Made by a program: the position numbers and the translations under genes. The notes under the pieces are model-generated. The model saw only the letters and a list, made by a program, of their open reading frames with translations, did no database searches and was not told the origin of the DNA. This document shows, piece by piece, positions 16,840 through 24,144 of a stretch of 24,144 nt of DNA. Position 1 is the first letter of the stretch, and the number at the start of each line of letters is the position of its first letter. The DNA lies in contig CAJNDS010001299.1 of the NCBI GenBank assembly GCA_905221605.1, forward strand, positions 1-24,144. Direction: 5' to 3'. This DNA is from Symbiodinium natans (Eukaryota > Sar > Dinophyceae > Suessiales > Symbiodiniaceae).

Positions 16840-18107
16840 CGTGTGCACAGGCTTGGGGTTCTGCCTGCCTGTCCCTTCAGGGTTCGTCTCGCTCTCAAGG
16901 CCAAGGCTTCTCCAGACATCGAGGCTCGAGGACCCCGACCCCAAACATGTAGCGTCATCGTTTAAGGGTTTTCGGGTAGGTAGTCTAGCCCCGGAGCCCT
17001 GGATGTAAAACAGGTAGTCTCAGCTGCTTAGGTAGTCTTAGCGGTCAGCTAGGTGGGTGTGTCTTCGGCCTGGCCCTAGACATGACTTCCTGTTTAGTCA
17101 GCCTTTGTTCTAGAACAAATATTGGATTTTGCGTCGGGCCCTTAAGAGCCACTAGCACTTCTAATTTTCTTAGGCTGGGCATTTGTGTATGGGTGTGGTT
17201 TAGGTTTTGGGGTTGGGTGGGTTGGGGATAGGTCTTTTCTAAAAATGGGATGCCTTCTCTACTTCTCTGTTCGTGCTTCTCCCTCATCGAGTCCTGCCGG
17301 GCCGCAGGCCTGGGTGTTAGGGCTGTTCGGTCAATTTCGTGGAAGTGGATGGGCAGTAAAATATGAGTCGTGCCACTTTCACATTCCTGGAAGCGACCTG
17401 GATCCCTTCTGCAGAGCCCTGATCCGCCAGCTAGCTTTCCCAACCCAAGCCCGAGAGCCTAGGCCATACATGCTGGGATTTCAGGTTTGGTGAGATGTTC
17501 AGGGCTTGTGCTCGGGGAGTCAGCTGTGCATGTCAATGATGGGATCTTGGGCTCCGGCATGATTTAAAGCCAGGCCCCTGGTGGCCTTCCCGGAAGCACG
17601 CGCGGCTGGGGCTTCAGAGCAGGACAGAAGTGTTTCGGGAAGTGTCTCGGGCGTGGGCGTGGGATGCACTTTGGGATTCTGGCGAAGGCTGCCTCGTTAC
17701 AGGCATGACTCCACCTTCATCTTAGTCTTGGAACCCGTAAAACAAACACTCCGGGCACCCTGGACCCTGCACCCTCACTGCTTAATGCCCTTGAAGCTTA
17801 AAAACCTTGCCCTGAACCCTTTCATTTGCTGACACGTGCTTGCTCCACTCCGCGTCGCTGCTTCTCGATCTCATTGTGTTGAGAACGCATGGCCCTGCGG
17901 TGGCCAAGCTAGAGTGGCCAGTGAGGGCAGCATTCATTCATAAGAGTCGCAGTCATTCTTTAAATAAATGTCTCGTCGCTCACGGCGCATCTACCCATCC
18001 AAGTAGTGCACAGTCACATATTTGTTAAGCGACGGTCATTTCGTCCTTCAAATGCAGAATCGCAGTCATTCCTTGAAATCTGTGTATTCGTTTCACAGTT
18101 TCACGCC
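16840..18107. other. Anonymous DNA, no supported gene
   Basis: Mixed-composition sequence. A short motif, AGGTAGTCT, recurs three or four times at about 16976-17040. Open frames on both strands (17045-17443 minus, 17185-17493 plus, 17581-17832 plus) carry no recognisable domain. Two related words (CGCAGTCATTCTTTAAAT near 17950 and CGCAGTCATTCCTTGAAAT near 18061) precede the candidate gene at 18108 and could be a duplicated upstream element. Confidence 0.4.
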
Positions 18108-18296
18108 ATGGTTCGCCGCAAGCGCGAAGCGGATGCTGCAGAGGGCGCGGATGCTGCCGAGGCGGATGCTAAGGGCTCTCATGCTGCCAAGGGCGCGGAT
18201 GCTGCCAAGGGCACGGGCGCTGCTGGGAAGGCTAAGGGCAGGAACTCCAGAGCATCTCGGCTGAGAAGCAGGTGTTTCATAAAGCATTCTGCATAG
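18108..18296 (+). CDS. Candidate first exon: basic Ala/Lys-rich N-terminus
   Basis: The ATG at 18108 lies in a good eukaryotic context (GCCATGG). The frame encodes MVRRKREADAAEGADAAEAD, then KGSHAAKGADAAKGTGAAGK and a basic Arg-rich end, up to a TAG at 18294. The Ala/Asp/Lys/Gly repeats resemble disordered, nucleic-acid-binding or nuclear-targeted tails. AGAAGCAG|GTGTTT near 18273 could be a splice donor joining the exon-like segments downstream. The frame is also open upstream to 18006. No family can be named. Confidence 0.35.
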   Translation: MVRRKREADAAEGADAAEADAKGSHAAKGADAAKGTGAAGKAKGRNSRASRLRSRCFIKHSA

Positions 18297-18332
18297 TAAT
18301 TTGAAACGTGCTTAAATGTTGATAAACCATGG

Positions 18333-18419
18333 ATGGCCGTCAAGGACCCCAACAGTGCCACATCCAAGAAGCGTGCGCACTACACCGGCAAACGTGTCGA
18401 TCAAGGCTTGTGGGCTTGA
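18333..18419 (+). CDS. Short exon-like frame with basic segment
   Basis: 28 codons (MAVKDPNSATSKKRAHYTGK, then RVDQGLWA) and a TGA. It is in the same frame as 18108-18296 but separated by two stops, which an intron would remove. GTCAAG near 18343 could supply the acceptor. It may be a terminal exon of a short basic protein. No domain is recognised. Confidence 0.25.
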   Translation: MAVKDPNSATSKKRAHYTGKRVDQGLWA

Positions 18420-18472
18420 AAGTTCTCCTGTTTCATGAAGAGGCTACATTTGGGGTCTGAAATTGCCTTCAG

Positions 18473-18756
18473 GTTCTGCGCCATCGACGACTCCGAAGCC
18501 CATCCCATTGCCCATCCCACCGCCAACGGCGTCCAGCCCAGCGGCCGCGTCTAGCCCATCTGCTGGCCCGTCGCCAGCAAAAGCTGGCCCAATGCCACTC
18601 CCTCCGGGCCGCCCGGGCCCACCGCCTTCTGGTCCGCCCCGCCAGCCTTTTGACATGGACTCTCCTTTCGAATTGTCGGGCGGCTTGTTTTATTTCATTC
18701 ATCCTTATATTTCGTTCAGCTGTATGTCTAGTCTCTGGAAGCCCGGAGATGTGTGA
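18473..18756 (+). CDS. Proline-rich exon-like segment
   Basis: Begins after an acceptor-like TTGCCTTCAG. It encodes a proline/serine/alanine-rich tract (TPKPIPLPIPPPT, then PPGRPGPPPSGPP) for about 60 residues, then DMDSPFELSG and a hydrophobic-aromatic stretch (FYFIHPYISFS). The stop is at 18754-18756. The Pro-rich part is typical of a disordered linker or SH3/WW-ligand region. The second half may be intron read-through. The antisense frame (18444-18656) is Gly-rich and is probably a shadow. Confidence 0.35.
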
Positions 18757-18776
18757 CCGGTTGAGCATTCCAGGGC

Positions 18777-18906
18777 TTACATTGTCAAAGCGTCCCTCCA
18801 CCGCCGCCATTCCCGAGCTCTGTTGTGCAGGCCAAGGAGCACACCAGGCGCGACTTCAGCAGCTCAATCGCAAATGGCAGACCCTTTTTCCTTTGGGTAT
18901 CTTTCT
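18777..18906 (+). CDS. Exon-like segment with polyproline and basic helix
   Basis: In a frame with no ATG, the sequence reads SVPPPPPFPSSVVQAKEHTR then RDFSSSIANGRPFF before a TGA at 18906. It continues the proline-rich theme of 18473-18756, so it may be the next exon of the same gene. AATGGCAG near 18880 is not an obvious donor, and the frame competes with the ATG frame at 18874. Confidence 0.22.
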
Positions 18907-19230
18907 GATGCTGCCTCACGTGCTTTTCCCAAGCAACATACACCCCCTGAGATGAAGCCTTTGCCGGAATTCCCTGGAATGAGCGAGACTTGGCTTTCTT
19001 CGACTTGGCTGTTCAAGATTTCAGAATTTCAAATTGACCCTATGGGAGTCGCGAAGATCCAAGACCCGACGGCGCCGACCACGCGCCACGAGGCGATCGC
19101 AGGAGTACAGGACCCCCTTTCAGTTAGTTCCCTCGAAGCTGCGTGTGGATATTGGGATGTAGGGTTCATGGTAGAGAGTGTGCGTGGTCGCTGCGCAGGA
19201 GCTGGAACGACGTATCTCCCTGCTCAGTAG
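18874..19230 (+). CDS. Exon-like frame starting at ATG 18874
   Basis: 118 codons from the ATG. The first 75 or so look protein-like: MADPFSFGYLSDAASRAFPK, then MKPLPEFPGMSETWLSSTWL and FKISEFQIDPMGVAKIQDP. After GATCGCAG (near 19102) composition worsens, so the coding part may end around there. Downstream exon-like segments (19178-19384 and 19400-19602) continue in other frames. Function is unknown. Confidence 0.33.
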   Translation: MADPFSFGYLSDAASRAFPKQHTPPEMKPLPEFPGMSETWLSSTWLFKISEFQIDPMGVAKIQDPTAPTTRHEAIAGVQDPLSVSSLEAACGYWDVGFMVESVRGRCAGAGTTYLPAQ

Positions 19231-19384
19231 CTGGGAAAACTTATTCGCGCTCAGCAACCCTAGCATGGTCTCATATGCGCAAGCGGCTGTCCAAGCAGTC
19301 TCAGAACCTGACCTTGGCGTCTCGCGGTTCGTCTTTTTTATTTGGTCGTTCCGTTCAATTCTTGTATCGAACCCGGAAGCCTAA
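19178..19384 (+). CDS. Exon-like frame, helical segment plus hydrophobic stretch
   Basis: Reads through ELERRISLLSSWENLFALSN, then PSMVSYAQAAVQAVSEPDLG and VSRFVFFIWSF before TAA at 19382-19384. The amphipathic then hydrophobic pattern could be a membrane-associated helix pair. It overlaps the tail of 18874-19230 in another frame and, of the two, has the better composition here, so an intron between about 19102 and 19190 is likely. The end runs into telomere-like words (CCTAAAG, CCCCAAAG), perhaps intron. Confidence 0.35.
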   Translation: MCVVAAQELERRISLLSSWENLFALSNPSMVSYAQAAVQAVSEPDLGVSRFVFFIWSFRSILVSNPEA

Positions 19385-19407
19385 AGTCTAAGCCCCCAAA
19401 GCCCAAA

Positions 19408-19602
19408 GTCGAAGGCTTCTTCCTAATTGCTTTCTGGCCTGGCACATCAGAGGTCTCCGAAGCATACAGATGCGTGCAGTGGCCAAGGCCACAGCTGGAC
19501 TCCGCGATTGAGAGGTTCGCAGAGGCCGCGGCGGAAAGACGCCAACGTAGGCAACTCGGCGGCAAAGGGCTCGGCGGCAATGCCGGCAAAGGGCGCCCTT
19601 AA
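19408..19602 (+). CDS. Candidate last exon with basic Gly-rich tail
   Basis: Open frame reading GFFLIAFWPGTSEVSEAYRC, then VQWPRPQLDSAIERFAEAAA and a basic, glycine-rich terminus (ERRQRRQLGGKGLGGNAGKG) to TAA at 19600-19602. It has an amphipathic helix and a charged tail typical of a protein C-terminus. With 18874-19102 and 19178-19370 it makes a plausible three-exon 3' half of one plus-strand gene. No family is recognised. The antisense frames 19338-19589 and 19447-19656 look like shadows. Confidence 0.35.
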   Translation, partial: VEGFFLIAFWPGTSEVSEAYRCVQWPRPQLDSAIERFAEAAAERRQRRQLGGKGLGGNAGKGRP

Positions 19603-20256
19603 TTCATCCTTCGTGCAGAAGTCCTGGGCTGCTGGAAAAGGGGGACGCCGATTCATCTAGACTCTGGACCCTGATGTGCAACCTTGCAGCTTGAACTTCT
19701 TGTAAGGTGATTTTAGACGTGTCCAACGCCCCGGAACCCAGCCCAGAGCCAGAAATTCGGGTTTAGATCTCAAGGTTCAGCTCTCAGGGTTCGGCTTGTC
19801 AGTTAACTCTTGCAACAGTCTCTAGGCTCAACTCTAAGCATTATAATCCGAACCCCAGTCCCTAAATCAGATCGACGCACCTATTCCTCATACCTCATGT
19901 AATGATAACAGTTTTAAGAGTCACAAGAAGAACGCATACCCGAACATTGCCATTGAATTGCGGGCAGGACCCATATGGTTTCGCCCATCTTCGACCGCGG
20001 AAGGCAGGGGCGGGCATGGACTGGCGATTCAATGTATTTAAGCACTGACTGGGGCATCAACGTTTGGAGGTTTGGTGCTGCAGGGTTCAAGGGTTACTAA
20101 ACCGCCAAGCCACCTACTGCCACCAACCTTCGCCAAATCTTCACGCCTACTCTTATTGGCCGTTAAACCCTATACATTCGAAGGCCTATGAAGCTTAAAC
20201 CGTATAAACCTCAACACCCGGGCCCCCCCAAAAACATCCAAATTTTTATCGCGTAG
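19603..20256. other. Anonymous DNA with scattered telomere-like words
   Basis: No gene is supported. CTCAGGGTTCGG, AACCCTATA and AAACCGTATAAACC words are reminiscent of highly diverged telomere-like sequence but form no array. Confidence 0.45.
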
Positions 20257-20564
20257 GCGTTATTTAGGTTTATAGGGTTTAAGGACAGCCCTAAAACTAA
20301 CGCACCCCCAAGCATCTCACGATAGGTTTCTGCTGTCTAGCATACCGACATATTATGTCCGAAAGCCTCCACTTCAGGGCACGTGGCTCCCTCACTGCAC
20401 ATCGCGTGTCATGACCGGGGAAGAAGGAGGATGGATACCTGCTTGGTCCAGGCATTAATATCCAGCCCAAGCCCTGAGGCCTGACCTTCAATTTTCAACG
20501 CGCCAGGCGCTTGAACGCTGATGCATCCTTGAAGCCCGGTCATGACACATGGTTCTTGGGTTCC

Positions 20565-20742
20565 GCTTACTGCCTGCTAAGTGGTGGGCAGTAAACTTTC
20601 AGTTGGAAGCTTTGCTGACACGTGGCTCTTTCCTCTTGTTTACTGCTTGCTAATTGGTGGGCAGTAAACGGTCAAACTCAAACTTTCTTGACGCATGGTT
20701 CTTCGTTCTCGTGTACTGCTTGCTAATTGGTGAGCAGTAGAC
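20565..20742 (+). repeat. Three phased hairpins, 73-bp period (copy 1)
   Basis: Hairpins at 20565-20596, 20638-20669 and 20711-20742, each 32 bases with nine-base arms of the form GTTTACTGC/GCAGTAAAC around a 14-base loop such as TTGCTAATTGGTGG. The second is perfect; the first and third each have one mismatch. Each is preceded by a TGAC(A/G)C(A/G)TGG(C/T)TCTT segment, so the full tandem unit is 73 bases. Confidence 0.9.
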
Positions 20743-20786
20743 TTTGGAGTTGAAGCTTCGGGGTTTGGGGGAAAACCGGGCTTGCA

Positions 20787-20804
20787 GTTTCGGGATCCCG
20801 AAAC
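20787..20804. repeat. Perfect 18-bp palindrome
   Basis: GTTTCGGGATCCCGAAAC is fully self-complementary. The equivalent site in the second copy (21620-21637) differs at two bases and is no longer perfect. Confidence 0.85.
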
Positions 20805-20982
20805 TTGCGGGGCCCCCGATCAAAATTCTCTTCGGACAAGGCTTACAGGATCTTTTCAGAATTCCGCCTGTAGCTTCTGGGCTCCTCGGACAAGGCCTAC
20901 ATGGATCATGCACGGACGTCCCCCCAGACCTGAAACCCTATCATGTTAGGGTAGGTTCTTCAGCTGCGAGACTGCTCAGTTT

Positions 20983-21088
20983 CAAGATACGCCAGGCCCA
21001 CACTGCGAACGCAGACAACGCCCGGCCTCCAAGAGGGTACCTTCGAGATCCATGATTCCTCGATTGTGTTGGGTGTAGATCTCAGTGG
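20983..21088. other. Unique spacer between tandem copies
   Basis: About 106 bases absent from the right side of copy 2. It separates the two 727-bp copies, so they are not directly abutting. Confidence 0.8.
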
Positions 21089-21815
21089 GCGTTATTCAGG
21101 TTTTATAGGGTTTAAGGACAGCCCTAAAACTAACGCACCCCCAAGCATCTCACGATAGGTTTCTGCTTTCTAGCACACCAACATATTATGTCCGAAAGCC
21201 TCCACTTCAGGGCACGTGGCTCCCTCACTGCACATCGCGTGTCATGACAGGGGAAGAAGGAGGATGGATACCTGCTTGGTCCAGGCATTAATATCCAGCC
21301 CAAGCCCTGAGGCCTGACCTTCAATTTTCAACGCGCCAGGCGCTTGAACGCTGATGCATCCCTGAAGCCCGGTCATGACACATGGTTCTTGTGTTCCGTT
21401 TACTGCCTGCCAAGTGGTGGGCAGTAAACTTTCAGTTGGAAGCTTTGCTGACACGTGGCTCTTTCCTCTTGTTTACTGCTTGCTAATTGGTGGGCAGTAA
21501 ACGGTCAAACTCAAACTTTCTTGACGCATGGTTCTTCGTTCTCGTGTACTGCTTGCTAATTGGTGAGCAGTAGACTTTGGAGTTGAAGCTTCGGGGTTTG
21601 GGGGAAAACCGGGCTTGCAGCTTCGGGGTCCCGAAACTTGCGGGGCCCCCGATCAAAATTCTCTTCGGACAAGGCTTACAGGATCTTTTCAGAATTCCGC
21701 CTGTAGCTTCTGGGCTCCTCGGACAAGGCCTACATGGATCATGCACGGACGTCCCCCCAGACCTGAAACCCTATCATGTTAGGGTAGGTTCTTCAGCTGC
21801 GAGACTGCTCAGTTT
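21089..21815 (+). repeat. 727-bp tandem duplication, copy 2
   Basis: Second copy of 20257-20982, ending at the same CTGCTCAGTTT boundary before unrelated sequence (AGCATGGCGG). Confidence 0.97.
21398..21575 (+). repeat. Three phased hairpins, 73-bp period (copy 2)
   Basis: Equivalents at 21398-21429, 21471-21502 and 21544-21575. Here the first stem is perfect (GTTTACTGC/GCAGTAAAC), unlike copy 1, while its loop carries a T-to-C change. The third keeps the single mismatch. Confidence 0.9.
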
Positions 21816-22997
21816 AGCATGGCGGCCCAGAGTGTGGTTATTTGCATTAATTAAAAACAGTCGAGTCAAATTTTGAATGCCAGTTAGAGTCGTGGGTTGA
21901 GGGCTTAACTCGTGCTTTAAACAAATAGGGCGGCGGCGGGGTTATGGCTTTACTCTTGACCTTGGCGAACTGGCAAGTGAAAATTTCGACCTAGGCACGA
22001 CTTTCAACGCCCCAAGCTTCTGAAAGCCTAATTCATGGAATTACGGTTGGGATTAGGTACAAGGACGATCAACTCACCAAGCAATAGCGCCTTGGCTTGC
22101 TGCTGGCACCCAGGCTTGCGCCGCCTCAATTCGCCTCGGCGTGCCTGCCCAAGAGTCAGCCTCAGTGAGCCAGTGTGGCCACGCACACCTTCAATACTAA
22201 AGGCGAGTAAACGTGCGGGTAGCAAAGAAAAAAGCTTGCCGCGGTATGCACACCTTCAAGAATTTCAAGTCAAGTGCGTTACGAGAAACTTATAGAATTG
22301 ACTGGTTCCCTGTGTGTTCGAGAAAGGTTAGGTCAAATCACAGTGCACGCCGTGGGACTCTGTGTGCAGCGTGGAGGAGGTTGTTCCGAAGAAATTCGAG
22401 TGTTCAGCGTGTGCCTCAATAGCTCCTAACCTCGCTCAGGTCTGTGCGGAAGTGCCGTTGCAGGCCAGTTGCAAGAAGCTTTAGTAGTGCAAATCATGCT
22501 GCCGCTAGCATTTCCAACGCATGGATGTCGTGGAGCTTTATTATATATGTATATGCTTTCATAGGTTTGAGAATGGACTTACTGTCACCGTGGCACACAG
22601 TCGTCACGCTGCATATCCAAAGTAAGGTACTGCGCCGACTTCATCCTCATCCTTGTCACTCTCGACTGGAAGTCGCCAGCGAGGCGCGGCCCCGACAGGG
22701 AGCAGTGCGACTTGGACCCCAACAATGGAGCAGGACGACTTGGACAGCGACAGCGGGTTTGATGCAACGACTCTGGCGCCCGTTGGCTAAATTGACTAAC
22801 AGATGAGGCGTGGTCGCAGGCTCAGCCGCCAATCTTCGGGTGTAGAGCAGCCCAAATAAGTTGCGGCAGGCGTAGCGCAGCCCATGTGTGGGCATGAAGC
22901 AGCCATTCATGGGTCGAGAACGCCCCATCTGTCAGGGCTTAGCTTGCGATGTTTGATCTCTAGTCCATCTGCGGCCACTAGCACCGGCAGCTCCTTT
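21816..22997. other. Anonymous DNA with weak exon-like frames
   Basis: No gene is recognised. A plus frame open from 22571 contains CADFILILVTLDWKSPARRG and ends at TGA near 22759. A different frame of the same stretch (22444-22806) is longer but less protein-like, and MEQDDLDSDSGFDATTLAPV can be read from an ATG near 22725. These compete with each other. Elsewhere only short, unremarkable frames occur. Confidence 0.4.
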
Positions 22998-23131
22998 GTT
23001 ATTCAAAATGACCATTCTAGCGATTATCTGTGTGCACTTGTGCCGACATGTGCATGTCCATCGCCAATGGCAGCGTTGATTTCGTGTTAGCTCGACTTTC
23101 GCACGTTAACCGTCCAAAGCCTTGCATCCCC
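22998..23131 (+). repeat. 134-bp tandem duplication, unit 1
   Basis: Repeated directly as 23132-23264, almost identical (for example CCGACATGTG here and CCGACGTGTG there). Boundaries are GTTATTCAAAATGACC on the left and CCTTGCATCCC on the right. Confidence 0.95.
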
Positions 23132-23264
23132 GTTATTCAAAATGACCATTCTAGCGATTATCTGTGTGCACTTGTGCCGACGTGTGCATGTCCATCGCCA
23201 ATGGCAGCGTTGATTTCGTGTTAGCTCGACTTTCGCACGTTAACCGTCCAAAGCCTTGCATCCC
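23132..23264 (+). repeat. 134-bp tandem duplication, unit 2
   Basis: Second unit of the 134-bp duplication. Short open frames across it (22884-23090, 23030-23224) end in the same peptide because the DNA is duplicated. Confidence 0.95.
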
Positions 23265-23523
23265 ACAGCACATGTGGCAGGGAAATTCAGCTCGATGACA
23301 AATTCACAGGAGGTGTGAGGATCCAGCAGAGCCTGAGTGCAGACCCTGCTCGTCAATAATCATCCATCATCGGTTTCACCTGGGCTTGGCATGTCTTTGC
23401 CATGGGACTTTACAACATTTTCATGCGGCGGCTCCGCAGCCTAAAGGTAAAGCCGCCTAGGCCCCAAATGCCAAGGGGCAGTTCACAAAACCAGAAGTAA
23501 ACCCTGAGAACCTTGACTTGCAG

Positions 23524-23653
23524 TTTTGGTCGATTGAAGGTGCGACATGGAATTAATGCTGAGGAGTTTTTATCAGACTCAGGAAAGGAGCCATCAGGAC
23601 TCGCCACCGCCCAGGCTGTCATCGCCATCCTCGGGCTGGACCTGGAAGATTGA
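23524..23653 (+). CDS. Candidate terminal exon, unrecognised protein
   Basis: After an acceptor-like CTTGACTTGCAG (ending at 23523) the frame reads FGRLKVRHGINAEEFLSDSG, then KEPSGLATAQAVIAILGLDL, then ED and TGA at 23651-23653. The mixture of charged residues, an alanine/isoleucine/leucine helix and an acidic end is typical of a real C-terminus, and codons are mostly unremarkable. An ATG segment at 23401-23445 ending CCTAAAG|GTAAAG looks like a donor, but its phase does not join this frame without a stop. The opposite frame (23410-23628 minus) is probably a shadow. Earlier exons were not identified. Confidence 0.38.
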
Positions 23654-24144
23654 ATTGCCCTAACACCCCAAATATGCGGATATAATATACAATATATAAT
23701 GCATACTATAGAATCGGTAATTCATATATATATATATATGTGCAGATATATATATATATATATGTACAGATATATATATATATATAATGTACAATATTGA
23801 ATATATAATACAATGTGCCACAAACTATATATACATGTATATATATAGCAATCGTATGTCTTGCACTATATAAACGTTAAAACATATTGCATATTATGAA
23901 AAATATAAACAGAACATATTGACATGTATATTTTCATATATCAGTATATAAATAAATTTAATAATAGGAACCCATTAATATATCAGTTTGTTAATATTAT
24001 ATTGCAACAACATGTTAATGTATATACATATATATACATACATATTCATATGAATGCGTCATATAATAAGTATAACCATGTGTATACATTTTTTTATACA
24101 TATGTGTGTATAGCACATACTCAAATACAAAACGCGGTGTGTGT
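23654..24144. other. TA-rich DNA with interrupted (AT)n units
   Basis: Very AT-rich with no gene. At 23721-23790 three (AT)n runs of 13-15 bases are separated by GTGCAG, GTACAG and ATGTACA, making a repeat of about 24 bases. More scattered (TA)n/(TACA)n runs follow to the window end. Confidence 0.85.

Larger units (their letters stand above)
20257..20982 (+). repeat. 727-bp tandem duplication, copy 1
   Basis: Matches 21089-21815 at an offset of 832-833 bases with only scattered substitutions and one single-base indel. It starts with a telomere-like snippet (TATAGGGTTTAAGGACAGCC) and ends at CTGCTCAGTTT. It contains three phased hairpins and a perfect palindrome. Open frames in it (20297-20491 and 20650-20913 minus, 20744-21055 plus) are kept in both copies but show no recognisable domain; high identity makes that uninformative. 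Confidence 0.97.

Noticed and set aside
19360-19385. TATCGAACCCGG as the T-loop of a minus-strand tRNA
   Set aside because: The bases flanking the loop do not form a T stem and no acceptor stem is found at the proper distance.
20650-21746. Conserved 87-codon minus frame present in both 727-bp copies as evidence for a gene
   Set aside because: The copies are so similar overall that retention of an open frame carries no information, and the peptide crosses the phased hairpins.
23401-23523. ATG segment plus CCTAAAG|GTAAAG donor joined to the exon at 23524
   Set aside because: The phases do not match: the frame needed to enter the downstream exon contains a stop just before the donor.

Overview
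The window looks like nuclear, repeat-dominated eukaryotic DNA, most plausibly from a dinoflagellate (perhaps Symbiodiniaceae) or another alga with plant-type telomeres. The basis is indirect. There are at least fifteen interstitial patches of the TTTAGGG/CCCTAAA telomere-type repeat. No prokaryotic gene organisation and no long intact gene is visible. Coding-like stretches are short and bounded by plausible splice sites. Satellites and recent segmental duplications are abundant. I recognise no gene family with confidence, and I found no rRNA, canonical tRNA, CRISPR array or insertion sequence.

Layout: 1-117 is a poly-G tract and degenerate telomere-like repeats. 118-3600 is mostly anonymous, with a possible multi-exon plus-strand gene around 1065-2132 and AT-richer DNA after it. 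3600-8391 is a patchwork of telomere-like blocks in alternating orientation. Between the blocks lie short unique segments, a 103-nt hairpin (7275-7377) and three related short elements with a tRNA-like A-box. 8466-9530 is AT-rich and holds a diverged tandem duplication. 9542-10812 is a 26-nt poly-G followed by a mosaic of TTTGAATAG nonamers that switches strand repeatedly through a small set of G-rich linkers. 10858-12419 is a 107-bp satellite (11215-12009) flanked by two blocks of a CGACGCC-core repeat with quantised spacing (32, 44 or 82 bp).

12420-13675 carries a low-complexity reading frame that is open on both strands. 13652-15190 is a 136-bp satellite with a clear four-monomer higher-order repeat. 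15392-16792 contains two nearly identical 448-bp direct copies joined to CA microsatellites. 18108-19602 is the best candidate for a real multi-exon gene, of unknown function. 20257-21815 is a 727-bp segment duplicated in tandem, each copy holding three phased hairpins. 22998-23264 is a 134-bp tandem duplication. 23524-23653 resembles the last exon of a gene, and the window ends in TA-rich DNA.

No pathway or gene cluster can be reconstructed. The main interest is repeat architecture: the higher-order satellite, the strand-switching nonamer mosaic, the quantised CGACGCC arrays, the phased hairpins, and the telomere-like patchwork with adjacent SINE-like elements.
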